Origin: Robertkochia marina
Lineage (GTDB): Bacteria; Bacteroidota; Bacteroidia; Flavobacteriales; Flavobacteriaceae
Assembly: GCF_004799345.1 (NCBI RefSeq)
Contig: NZ_SSMC01000001.1
Span: 1,240,001 to 1,304,000 of the forward strand
Reading direction: 5' to 3'
DNA: 64,000 nucleotides
Shown: positions 16,053-23,989 of the stretch, one piece after another
Position numbering within the stretch: the first letter of the stretch is position 1
Layout of the letters: every line of letters begins with the position of its first letter
The notes under the pieces: generated by a model
Databases searched by the model: none
Seen by the model: only the letters and a program-made list of their open reading frames with translations
Told to the model about the DNA's origin: nothing
Program-made: the position numbers and the translations under genes

Positions 16053-17804
16053 ATGAAATCAGTCATTTATTTTTTGATAACCAGTGTGTTTATCCTTGTA
16101 TCTTGTAAAGATTCATCAGAGAAAAAGCAAGGCTTGTCCTCGGAATCTAATGAATTACAACAAACCATATTTTTTGGAGGCGACATAATCACCATGGAGG
16201 GAGATGAACCCCAATATGTAGAGGCCCTAGTACAGCAAGACGGGAAGATCGTTTACGTTGGTGATAAGGAGGGGGCTATGAAACAATATGGAGGAAAAGC
16301 AAAGGAGATCGATCTTAAGGGGCAAACCCTTGTTCCCGGTTTTGTGGATGGACACGCTCACTTTGCCAATTTCGGAGGTCAGGCCGTTTGTGCTAATCTT
16401 CTGGCTGAGCCTGACGGTAAGGTAAATACCATTGATGATCTGGTTGCCGCCCTGAAAACGTGGTATGAAGAGAACGGTACTGAGAAAACAGATGGTTGGA
16501 TCGTAGGGATTGGATATGACGATGCCGTATTGAAAGAAGGGCGGCATCCCACGAAGGAGGATCTTGACAAGGTTTCCACAGAACTACCGGTTATGGCCAC
16601 CCATATTAGCGGTCATTTTAGTGCTGTAAACACGAAAGGCCTGGAAATGATCGGTTACGATGCTACTACAAAGGATCCTGCCGGTGGCGTAATTCGTCGA
16701 ATGGAAGGTTCTCAGGAACCCAATGGGGTACTTGAGGAGTTGGCCTCAATACCTCCCATGTTAAAGGTATTAAGTCCGACTGAGCAGAAATGGGTTGATT
16801 ATTATCTTGATAAGGGGCAGGAAATGGCTTTTAGTTATGGCTACACCACTGCACAGGAAGGAAGAGCAATGACTAACCATGAGCAACTGGCTGATTACGC
16901 TGAACGCGGAAAGATGAAACTGGATGTTGTTTCCTATGTTGATTATTCCTATCCTCAGTACCTGCACTCGGCATGGAACAGCCGTGACTATAAGAACCAC
17001 TATAGAATAGGAGGGATAAAGCTTACCCTTGATGGATCTCCTCAGGGGAGAACTGCCTGGAGAACCGAGCCCTACCTGATACCTCCAGACGGACAGAAAG
17101 AAGGGTATAGTGGCTATCCGGCCATTCCTGATGATGAGGATGTGATGGCTATAGTCGATACAGCTTTTGCCAATAACTGGCAACTTCTTATACATTGCAA
17201 TGCCGATGCGTCGGCTGATCAGTTGTTCAGGGCTATGAACAAGGCCGTAAAGCAGTATGGAAATGAAGATAGGAGAACCACTCTCATACACGGACAACTT
17301 ATCCGGATGGACCAGCTAGACAGCTTAAAAAAATACGACATGGTCGGATCCTTTTTTCCTATGCATACATTCTACTGGGGAGATTGGTACAAACAAATTA
17401 TCGGCCCGGAAAAGGCCCAGCAAATAAGCCCAATTAAATCTGCATTGAATATGGGAATTCCCGTGACAAGTCACACGGATGCTCCTGTAGCCCTCCCAAA
17501 TCTGATGATGATCATGCATACTACCGTAAACCGGGTAAGTCGTTCCGGTACCGTAATGGGACCCGATGAAAGGTTAACTCCCTATGAAGCTTTAAAGTCC
17601 ATTACCATTTGGGGGGCCTGGCAACATTTTGAGGAAGAGCGAAAAGGAACTCTATCGGAAGGTAAATTAGCAGATCTGGTCATTTTGGATAAAAATCCAC
17701 TTAAGGTAGATCCGATGACCTTAAAAGATATCAAGGTAGTTGAAACTATAAAGGAAGGGAAGTCGGTTTACCGGATGCCTTCACAAAAGATGGCTTTCAA
17801 ATAG
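16053..17804 (+). CDS. YtcJ-type metal-dependent amidohydrolase lipoprotein
   Basis: This 583-residue protein belongs to the amidohydrolase_3 group. The metal-binding His-x-His is at residues 101-103 (LVPGFVDGHAHF), with further signatures KLTLDGSPQGRTAW, LIHCNADASADQ, TTLIHGQLIR and VTSHTDAPV, the last giving the catalytic Asp. The C-terminal ALKSITIWGAWQHFEEERKGTLSEGKLADLVILDKNPL is the usual second half of the composite beta-sandwich. A lipobox (LVSC, Cys18) sends it to the cell envelope, so it acts on an exported or periplasmic amide or cyclic amide. The substrate cannot be read from sequence. It is a single gene lying between two copies of the ACR3 tail repeat. Confidence 0.9.
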   Translation: MKSVIYFLITSVFILVSCKDSSEKKQGLSSESNELQQTIFFGGDIITMEGDEPQYVEALVQQDGKIVYVGDKEGAMKQYGGKAKEIDLKGQTLVPGFVDGHAHFANFGGQAVCANLLAEPDGKVNTIDDLVAALKTWYEENGTEKTDGWIVGIGYDDAVLKEGRHPTKEDLDKVSTELPVMATHISGHFSAVNTKGLEMIGYDATTKDPAGGVIRRMEGSQEPNGVLEELASIPPMLKVLSPTEQKWVDYYLDKGQEMAFSYGYTTAQEGRAMTNHEQLADYAERGKMKLDVVSYVDYSYPQYLHSAWNSRDYKNHYRIGGIKLTLDGSPQGRTAWRTEPYLIPPDGQKEGYSGYPAIPDDEDVMAIVDTAFANNWQLLIHCNADASADQLFRAMNKAVKQYGNEDRRTTLIHGQLIRMDQLDSLKKYDMVGSFFPMHTFYWGDWYKQIIGPEKAQQISPIKSALNMGIPVTSHTDAPVALPNLMMIMHTTVNRVSRSGTVMGPDERLTPYEALKSITIWGAWQHFEEERKGTLSEGKLADLVILDKNPLKVDPMTLKDIKVVETIKEGKSVYRMPSQKMAFK

Positions 17805-18089
17805 GTTATTACAGGGAGTCCTTAGGCAACATGAAATCATTTATGGATATATTCCAATTGTAAAAAGGGGAGTAGCAAGCGGGCAACGGGCTGAAGCTTG
17901 TTGCTTTTACCCAATATCCCCCTTAGCTTCTATCTGACCTGAAGCAATCATATGTTGCATCTTAAACATTTGGCATGGGCGTTTTTACCACATTTTTATC
18001 ACCAAACCTTGCTTAGATTAGTTCGGCAGGATAAGGCGGCTGATTCAATACTAATAATTGAAAGTCAGACAGATTAAATATCTATTAAC

Positions 18090-18156
18090 CCGAAAATGGC
18101 CACTACGTCTAAATAACCTGCCGTAACTACGAAGGCTTAGCTAAATCAATAAAGCC
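18090..18156 (+). repeat. Right copy of duplicated ACR3 3' end
   Basis: The sequence reads in frame P-K-M-A-T-T-S-K-stop, like the ACR3 end P-K-M-A-A-T-A-E-stop, then shares the GTAACTACGAAGGC run and AGCTAAA...AAAGCC. Upstream the similarity fades and an in-frame stop appears within about 20 bases, so only a gene tail remains. It runs directly into the terminator hairpin at 18151, which may be the original terminator of an ACR3 gene. Confidence 0.7.
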
Positions 18157-18189
18157 TCTTCCCTGATAGCATCGGGGAAGAGGCTTTTC
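18151..18189. terminator. Strong bidirectional intrinsic terminator
   Basis: A 13-base stem (AAAGCCTCTTCCC paired with GGGAAGAGGCTTT) has a loop of about 11 bases and T residues on the right side, A residues on the left. It sits between the convergent amidohydrolase and YtxH genes and could end transcription from both. Confidence 0.85.
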
Positions 18190-18242
18190 TGTATATCACA
18201 AATGATGACCTGTGATGTAAGGGTAAAGGGTGCTTAGTTTTT

Positions 18243-18312
18243 ACTCACCACTCACCACTCACCACTCACCACTCACCACTCACCATTCATCATTCACCAT
18301 TCATCATTCATC
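18243..18312 (+). repeat. Ten-copy 7-base tandem repeat (ACTCACC/ATTCAYC)
   Basis: Six exact copies of ACTCACC are followed by ATTCATC, ATTCACC, ATTCATC and ATTCATC, ending 7 bases before the YtxH stop codon. The unit length of 7 would shift any reading frame, so a coding role is unlikely. It is a simple-sequence array open to slippage. Confidence 0.95.
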
Positions 18313-18319
18313 ATCCAAT

Positions 18320-18688
18320 TCAGGCCTCAGCTTTCTTGCGCAGCTTTTTATTCTTTGCCTTTAGTGCTTTTAATTGGTCTTCCAGTTTTTCAATGAGATC
18401 ATCGGTTTTATAGCTTGCATCGGCTAACAAGGAATTCAGGCGGTCATCAAAGGTTTGTTTGTTAGTAGAAAGCGAACTTGCCACCGTATTGCGCCATTCC
18501 TGTGACTTATTAACAAGAGAGTCTTTTAAATGGCCGGCTTCATTGTATATATTATCCTTGGCAGCATTACTGCTCTCAACAATTCTTCTACGAGTTTCAC
18601 TGCCTTTCTCCGGTGCAAACAACATACCGATTCCTACACCCAGTAGCGTGCCAAACAGAAGGGCACCAATAGTTCTTTCCTGACTCAT
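18320..18688 (-). CDS. YtxH domain-containing envelope protein
   Basis: This 122-residue protein has one N-terminal membrane helix with the YtxH pattern (IGALLFGTLLGVGIGMLFAPEKGSETRRRI) and then a long charged helix-forming tail ending in a lysine-rich stretch (KALKAKNKKLRKKAEA). YtxH proteins are small membrane-anchored proteins linked to general stress in other bacteria; their molecular role is not established. It stands alone, with terminators and repeats on its 3' side. The FAPEKGSETR motif makes the family assignment firm. Confidence 0.9.
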   Translation of the reverse strand: MSQERTIGALLFGTLLGVGIGMLFAPEKGSETRRRIVESSNAAKDNIYNEAGHLKDSLVNKSQEWRNTVASSLSTNKQTFDDRLNSLLADASYKTDDLIEKLEDQLKALKAKNKKLRKKAEA

Positions 18689-19061
18689 AATTCGTGATAA
18701 TTTTTTTAATGATTTATTTCATGGATAAATTTAAAACATTAAAAATCAAAAAGTTATGATTTTGGTCATAAGTTCGTATTAATTCCAAAATGGGCAAAGG
18801 AGCGAAGAAGTAAAGGAGCTGAGGTGCTAAAATGGCATTAGGCCAAAAGGGAAACTTCTTACCTGCCTTTTGAGAACTGAGAACCCGACCCTCAAATACA
18901 TGCTCGTTCCTGTTTACAGGAGTTTGCCGCGTCGGGCTTCACCCGTCTCGCAAAGACGATCAATTCAAACCTATCTCTTAAACCTTCTTACGTCAGGCAG
19001 GCTCGTCCCTGAAACTCGTCCCTGAAACTCGTCCCTGAAACTCGTCCCTCAAACTCTTATC
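18689..19061. other. 373-base intergenic stretch with dispersed repeats
   Basis: No gene is seen. It contains GGGCAAAGGAGCGAAGAAG (about 18790-18808), whose complement pattern recurs near 24180-24215, a GGCAGG half-palindrome near 18995, and a 13-base tandem array at 19002-19066. The right third abuts the stop codon of the Omp85-like gene. Confidence 0.55.
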
Positions 19062-19066
19062 TCAAA
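19002..19066 (+). repeat. 13-base tandem repeat CTCGTCCCTGAAA
   Basis: Three exact copies (19002-19040), a fourth with one change (CTCGTCCCTCAAA, 19041-19053) and a fifth degenerate one follow each other. The last copy enters the 3' end of the minus-strand Omp85-like gene, so the array marks or formed its C-terminal codons. The same motif in opposite orientation is present near 24037-24055. Confidence 0.9.
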
Positions 19067-20120
19067 AAGCTTCCCCAATTCTGAAATAGATACCCCAATC
19101 GCCATCACCAACTGCGGCGTCAAGGCCAATATTCATATGACTTTTTTCAAAGGCGGTAAACCTGAAGCCGGTGCCAATTCCCGGGTATAAGCGCCAGTTT
19201 TGACTTTCTTCCAAAGAACCGTAAAGGGTGGCCAGCCCTAAAAAGCCCACCCATCCGATCCTGGAATTCGCAAAGTTCTTACGGTATTCACCCTGAAGGG
19301 CAAACTTCCCATCACCCCGAAACTCTCCCAGGGAATATCCACGAATATCTTTCTGTCCGATCACTTCCTGTTGTTCAAAATCAATACTTCCCAAACCGGC
19401 TTGCACTGTACCGCGCAGGGCCAGAATATCACGATTATTTGACATGCCCAGGTAGCGATTGAATTCCAGATTGATCTTGTTCGCAGGGGCATCGTTGGAC
19501 AGCCATTCCGGATAATTGATCCATTTGAAACGCATCAGGTAACCCGCACCCGGATAGTAAATGTTCTTCCTGGTGTCTGATAGGAGGATAAGGCTGATCC
19601 CGTTATTAGTATTGTCTGTGGGGTCGCTAACCTCATCCTCAAAAACCGTTTGTGCAACGGTGTGGGTATAGGCAACCCCGCCATAGAGAGAATGATAAAT
19701 TCTGCGTTGCAGCCCGGCATGAGCTACCTTAAAACTTGTAGCAAAATCATAGAGCCCGGGGGGGATGTCGATTCCTTCCATGTAGGTCTGAGAGTTTTGA
19801 TCGCCGGTACCCAGAAAGAAAGAAGCCCGCCAGCGATCCTCCTTAAAGAAGAGTCGGGAGAAGGCAAAGGTAAAAGACGATCCGTTGGTGGTAAAAGCTA
19901 TCAATGCCCCGGCCATAGAATTTGGTGAAATGGTATCCTTTTTACTTAAGGGGAACATCACCATGGGCATAAGACCTCCTTCAAATTTCAGATTCCTGCT
20001 GTAATTAACATAGGGTAGAGGGAGAAACTTCGCCTTTTTATCAGCTGTCTTTTTCTCGGTTTGAGCATGACTTTGAGACAGACCGCATAGGAAGACCAAA
20101 AACAGGATGTAAACTTTCAT
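19062..20120 (-). CDS. BamA/TamA-like outer-membrane beta-barrel (Omp85 C-terminal domain)
   Basis: This 352-residue protein has a signal peptide (MKVYILFLVFLCGLSQSHAQ) and then only a beta-barrel, with no POTRA domains. Strand patterns such as NKINLEFNRYLGMSNNRDILALRGTVQAGLG and the segment IRGYSLGEFRGDGKFALQGEYRKNF correspond to the conserved RGY(x)RG and following strand of surface-antigen D15 proteins. It ends in YFRIGEAF with a terminal Phe. Short POTRA-less Omp85 relatives are common in Bacteroidota; most have no tested function. The gene stands alone. Confidence 0.82.
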   Translation of the reverse strand: MKVYILFLVFLCGLSQSHAQTEKKTADKKAKFLPLPYVNYSRNLKFEGGLMPMVMFPLSKKDTISPNSMAGALIAFTTNGSSFTFAFSRLFFKEDRWRASFFLGTGDQNSQTYMEGIDIPPGLYDFATSFKVAHAGLQRRIYHSLYGGVAYTHTVAQTVFEDEVSDPTDNTNNGISLILLSDTRKNIYYPGAGYLMRFKWINYPEWLSNDAPANKINLEFNRYLGMSNNRDILALRGTVQAGLGSIDFEQQEVIGQKDIRGYSLGEFRGDGKFALQGEYRKNFANSRIGWVGFLGLATLYGSLEESQNWRLYPGIGTGFRFTAFEKSHMNIGLDAAVGDGDWGIYFRIGEAF

Positions 20121-20780
20121 AATTGATAATTCGCATGGTTACCACCATAGGAAGTATCAAGAAGTTGCAAAACGGCCTGATCAGGGATTAAAAACGGTGG
20201 TAACATCTCAGGGTAATGGGAGATGATGCCGATCCTTAAATTTACTTAATTGATCTACACCAACAGGGTATCTCGCTAAAAATAATTAGATCTGTTTCAT
20301 CAAAACCTATGAACGTTCCATACAATGCTATGAGATTGTACCTGCCTGAAGAATTTTTAAGGAAAAAGGTCGTCGGTATGAAGGAGGGTTAATTTCAGGC
20401 AGCATTCCTGTTTTCTTCCGCTTTTTCTTTGGTAGTGGTGGTCTTCTCACCCATTTGTTTAATAAAAAGTAATAAACCAAAAATGGCTAAAGCAATAAAA
20501 AGGTGGTATACTATTACAGGCATATAGAGTTATATTTTTACAATGCAAAACTCTGAAAATCATCACATATATCAATATTTATGTTTTATATAATAAGCAT
20601 AAGAGATTTTTATGTAATGAGGTTTGAACTTTTCCGGGGGAGGAGAGAAAACAGAAGGCATTGGTTTGATACGAACCTCATCTTCGTTGATGAAATGAAA
20701 CTTTCAACGATATTAGGAGTCTGAAGATCATTGAATTGCATACATTTAAGGTGTAGATAATGAGGATAGTATTTCCTTAA
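20121..20780. other. 660-base region between divergent outer-membrane protein genes
   Basis: Besides the small minus-strand membrane ORF at 20395-20523 nothing coding is apparent. AT-rich DNA at 20520-20600 and 20700-20780 should hold promoters for the small ORF and for the FadL-like gene, but no clean TAnnTTTG box was found. Confidence 0.5.
20395..20523 (-). CDS. Small single-pass membrane protein, 42 residues
   Basis: An ATG at 20523 opens a 42-codon frame reading MPVIVYHLFIALAIFGLLLF, then IKQMGEKTTTTKEKAEENRNAA and TGA. It has one hydrophobic helix (residues 3-20) followed by a positively then mixed-charged polar tail, the usual shape of a real small membrane protein. No family is recognised. 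It lies alone in a 660-base gap and has no Shine-Dalgarno sequence, which is normal here. It could be a chance frame, but the clean helix-plus-polar-tail composition argues for a gene. Confidence 0.5.
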   Translation of the reverse strand: MPVIVYHLFIALAIFGLLLFIKQMGEKTTTTKEKAEENRNAA

Positions 20781-22238
20781 ATGAAAAAATATACCTGTTA
20801 CTTTTCAGTACTTTTCTTACTGAGCTTCTCCTGTGTTTTCGGCCAGGATACGCATTACTGGACCAATCAATTCGGAACCCGTTCTGCATTGATGTCGGGT
20901 GCGGTGGTTGGTGGTGCGAGAGATAATACCATGATCTATTACAATCCGGCGGCTTTGGTATTTATGAAGAATACCTCTGTTTCGGTAAATGCCAATGCTT
21001 ATAATGTTCAAAACATAAAGATTGAAAATGCTTTGGGTGAGCAGGCCGATTATCTGAGTAATCAAACCAATTCTGTTCCTTTACTGGCAGGCGGACTAAT
21101 CAGAATGAAGAGTGAAAAGGTAAAGGTAGGGTATGGCATCATGGCCCCTGTTGATTTTAGTTTTAAGGGAATTGCACGTGTTGATAGTAATATCGATGTG
21201 ATCAATGAGGCTGAAAGTCCCGGGGAGGAAGAGCTGGTGGGTGAATCCAGTGTCTCTACCGACCTCAGGGAATTGGCATTTATTTTAAGCAGTTCGACGG
21301 CCTTGAGTGAAAAATGGTCTGTAGGGGTTACCAGTCTCTTTGTTTTCAGATCTCATGTATACAATCGCAGCCTGAATGCCTATGTATTTCCCAATAACCC
21401 GAATTACGATCTGATCGGGGGTAATTTGCTTGAGAATGTTGATTACTATAATTTACGATATGTTCTGAAGCTGGGGCTTCTTTACAGAACGGAGCCGTGG
21501 AGTTTTGGCCTTACCTTTAGTGCGCCTTCTCTTAATCTTTTCGGAAGGGGTACAACAGCTGCCAATATCGCCGCCCGAAACCTGAGGTTTAACTCCATGC
21601 CTGATCGGATTTCAGGAGTGGCTACCGACCGACAGTCAAAACTTAAAACACGGTTCCGATCACCCTGGTCTGCAGCCCTTGGAATCAACTACCGGGGCGA
21701 GCGTTCGGGCATAGGGGTTGCTGCTGAATATTTTGGTGGGGTAGATGTCTATACGATCATGCAGCCTGCAGCCAATTCTTTTGTGCGCCCTGAAAGCCTG
21801 GCTCCCGAACTGGGAAGCGATCTGTTTTTAAATACTCCGGCCGGAGCTTCTCCGGTTTTTAATGTGGCAGCAGGATATGAATACTTTTTGAACGAGCGGT
21901 GGACCCTCTATTTAAGTGCCCGAAACAATATGTCGAATTTTAATCCTGATGTGAATAGAGCTCCCGGGATAAGAACAACATTGAGTAGTTGGGATATTTA
22001 TCATCTTACCTCCGGATTTACCATCAATAATGAGCGAACCAGCATTAGTCTTGGAATTCTTTTAAGCAGCGGCCGGGATGATGAATATGAGCAGCAGGGT
22101 AATCTTGCCCAGGTTCGCGAAAGTGACCTCGTAAAAGGAACGGTAACCATTACCGAGGCGAAATACTTTACCGCGGGAATTCTCTTCGGATTCACCTATT
22201 TCTTTGATCGTTTGCAGTTTGAGAAAAGAGAAAGATAG
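20781..22238 (+). CDS. FadL-like (OMPP1/TodX-type) outer-membrane protein, copy 2
   Basis: This 485-residue protein is a full-length paralogue of the one at 11709-13169. The signal peptide ends near residue 21 (SCVFGQ) and the mature N-terminus is nearly identical (QDTHYWTNQFGTRSALMSGAVVGG, DNTMIYYNPAAL). Roughly half of all residues match by eye, with shared landmarks SPGEEE, SPWSAALGINYRGE, NERWTLYLSAR and SSWDIYHLTSGF. Both have the same predicted barrel and probably import hydrophobic compounds, but in what way their substrates differ cannot be read. It is followed by an intergenic palindrome and the tRNA-Leu gene on the other strand. Confidence 0.72.
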   Translation: MKKYTCYFSVLFLLSFSCVFGQDTHYWTNQFGTRSALMSGAVVGGARDNTMIYYNPAALVFMKNTSVSVNANAYNVQNIKIENALGEQADYLSNQTNSVPLLAGGLIRMKSEKVKVGYGIMAPVDFSFKGIARVDSNIDVINEAESPGEEELVGESSVSTDLRELAFILSSSTALSEKWSVGVTSLFVFRSHVYNRSLNAYVFPNNPNYDLIGGNLLENVDYYNLRYVLKLGLLYRTEPWSFGLTFSAPSLNLFGRGTTAANIAARNLRFNSMPDRISGVATDRQSKLKTRFRSPWSAALGINYRGERSGIGVAAEYFGGVDVYTIMQPAANSFVRPESLAPELGSDLFLNTPAGASPVFNVAAGYEYFLNERWTLYLSARNNMSNFNPDVNRAPGIRTTLSSWDIYHLTSGFTINNERTSISLGILLSSGRDDEYEQQGNLAQVRESDLVKGTVTITEAKYFTAGILFGFTYFFDRLQFEKRER

Positions 22239-22247
22239 TTATGCAGT

Positions 22248-22267
22248 CCTGCCTGCCGGAAGGCAGG
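22248..22267. repeat. Intergenic palindrome CCTGCCT-N6-AGGCAGG
   Basis: A 7-base stem with six-base loop lies 10 bases after the FadL-like gene. A related palindrome (CCTGCC-GCCA-GGCAGG) is at 24021-24036 and a half copy at about 18995. This suggests a dispersed REP-like element, though the copies seen here are few. Confidence 0.6.
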
Positions 22268-22386
22268 TATGCGGTTATGCAATTATACGGGTAAAGCTGA
22301 AAAGGTAATTACAAAAAACAGCAAAAGTGCTGTGCGCTAACTCTTCACGATATTCATGTCACCTGTTACCCGTCACATTAAGACAT

Positions 22387-22415
22387 AAAAAAAGCCCTTC
22401 GTTTGAAGAGCTTTT
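22387..22415 (-). terminator. Intrinsic terminator of the tRNA-Leu gene
   Basis: On the minus strand AAAAGCTCTTC-AAAC-GAAGGGCTTTT forms an 11-pair stem (one G-U) followed by T residues. It starts 3 bases after the 3' end of the tRNA. Confidence 0.85.
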
Positions 22416-22417
22416 CG

Positions 22418-22499
22418 TGCGGGTGAAAGGACTCGAACCTTCACACCTTGCGGCACTAGATCCTAAGTCTAGCGTGTCTACCAATTCCACCACACCCGC
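22418..22499 (-). tRNA. tRNA-Leu (anticodon UAG)
   Basis: The minus strand folds as a class II tRNA: acceptor GCGGGTG/CACCCGC, anticodon stem CTAGA/TCTAG with loop CTTAGGA giving anticodon TAG, a short variable arm (TGCCGCAAGGTGT region) and T-arm with loop TTCGAGT. The discriminator is A, as required for leucine tRNAs. The 3' CCA is not encoded and must be added after transcription. Length about 82 bases. Confidence 0.95.
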
Positions 22500-22597
22500 G
22501 AATTGTGGGTGCAAATATAAGGCATATTTTGATATCACAAAATACAATGGATGAAATTTTCATTTTTCGTATTTTTGGGTAATACAATTGATACTTC

Positions 22598-23989
22598 ATG
22601 GAAAATATAGCGTCGTATATTTCGACACACCAACAACGATTTATTGATGAACTGATCGAACTCCTTAAAATCCCTTCTGTAAGTGCAGATCCGGCATATG
22701 CCGAGGATGTGCTCAATACGGCAGAAGCTGTCAGGGCTGCCCTGCAACAGGCGGGATGCGATCATACCGAGATCTGCGAAACTCCCGGATACCCTATTGT
22801 GTATGGAGAAAAGATCATCGATACCAACCTGCCCACCGTATTGGTTTACGGGCATTATGATGTGCAGCCACCGGATCCGGTGGACCTGTGGGATTCACCG
22901 CCTTTTGAACCTGTGATCAAAAAGACCGAACTCCATCCTGAGGGCGCTATTTTTGCAAGAGGTGCCTGCGATGATAAAGGACAGATGTATATGCATGTGA
23001 AAGCCCTTGAGTATATGATCGCGAACCATGCATTACCTTGTAATGTGAAATTTATGATCGAAGGTGAAGAAGAGGTTGGTTCTGAAAGTCTGGGGTGGTT
23101 CCTGGAGCGAAATCGTGAAAAATTGGCTAACGATGTGATCCTGATCTCCGATACAGGAATGATCTCTAAAGATACACCTTCCATCACCACAGGCCTCAGG
23201 GGGTTGTCGTATGTAGAGGTAGAGGTAACCGGACCAAATCGTGACCTTCATAGCGGACTTTATGGTGGAGCTGTAGCCAATCCGATCAACATTCTCTCAA
23301 AGATGATCGCCCAACTCCAGGATGAAAACAATCATATTACCATTCCCGGTTTTTATGATAAGGTTCAGGAATTAAGTCGGGCAGAAAGAGACGAGATGGC
23401 TAAAGCTCCTTTCTCACTGGAAGGCTATAAAAAAGCACTCGATATTGAAGATGTTTACGGAGAAGCCGGGTTTGTGACCAATGAAAGAAATTCAATTCGT
23501 CCAACCCTTGATGTCAATGGTATTTGGGGAGGTTATACGGGAGAAGGTGCCAAAACAGTCATTCCCGGCAAAGCCTATGCGAAAATTTCCATGCGCCTGG
23601 TCCCCGATCAGAACTGGGAAGAGATCACCCAACTTTTTAAATCGCATTTTGAAGCAATCGCTCCCAAAGGAGTTCGTGTAAAGGTGAAACCACACCACGG
23701 AGGATTTCCTTATGTAACCCCTATTGACAGCGATGGCTATCGGGCAGCCAGTAAGGCCTATGAGCAGACCTTTGGTAAAACCCCTATTCCACAGCGAAGC
23801 GGGGGAAGTATACCCATTGTTTCCCTTTTTGAAAAAGAACTGAAGAGTAAGACCATTCTCATGGGATTCGGGTTGGATAGTGATGCCATTCACTCTCCCA
23901 ATGAACATTACGGAGTCTGGAATTATCTCAAAGGAATCGAGACCATTCCTTATTTCTATAAATACTTTACCGAGATCAAACAAGGGTGA
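22598..23989 (+). CDS. M20-family dipeptidase / metallopeptidase
   Basis: This 463-residue cytosolic enzyme has the M20 (ArgE/DapE/ACY1/CPG2) metal site: His86 and Asp88 in VLVYGHYDVQPPDP, bridging Asp near residue 125 (RGACDDKGQ), the catalytic Glu pair in FMIEGEEEVGS (155-159), Asp in LISDTGM and a C-terminal His in DAIHSPNEHYGVWNY. The central insertion domain (about 200-330, GLRGLSYVEVEVTGPNRDLHSGLYGG) is the lid/dimer domain. The family cleaves dipeptides or short peptides with two zinc ions. A -7 promoter-like box TATTTTTG lies at 22570-22577, just before the start. It is a single gene. Confidence 0.93.
   Translation: MENIASYISTHQQRFIDELIELLKIPSVSADPAYAEDVLNTAEAVRAALQQAGCDHTEICETPGYPIVYGEKIIDTNLPTVLVYGHYDVQPPDPVDLWDSPPFEPVIKKTELHPEGAIFARGACDDKGQMYMHVKALEYMIANHALPCNVKFMIEGEEEVGSESLGWFLERNREKLANDVILISDTGMISKDTPSITTGLRGLSYVEVEVTGPNRDLHSGLYGGAVANPINILSKMIAQLQDENNHITIPGFYDKVQELSRAERDEMAKAPFSLEGYKKALDIEDVYGEAGFVTNERNSIRPTLDVNGIWGGYTGEGAKTVIPGKAYAKISMRLVPDQNWEEITQLFKSHFEAIAPKGVRVKVKPHHGGFPYVTPIDSDGYRAASKAYEQTFGKTPIPQRSGGSIPIVSLFEKELKSKTILMGFGLDSDAIHSPNEHYGVWNYLKGIETIPYFYKYFTEIKQG

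Larger units (their letters stand above)
17805..18319. other. 515-base intergenic stretch between convergent genes
   Basis: It holds no gene. From left to right: an AT-rich tract, the right ACR3-tail repeat (18090-18156), a strong terminator hairpin (18151-18189) and a ten-copy 7-base tandem array (18243-18312) that ends next to the YtxH stop codon. Confidence 0.6.

Noticed and set aside
18243-18312. Possible CRISPR array
   Set aside because: Units are 7 bases with no spacers; no cas genes are in the window.
22456-22716. Minus-strand frame covering the tRNA-Leu gene
   Set aside because: It overlaps the tRNA and the M20 gene start and has no domain.
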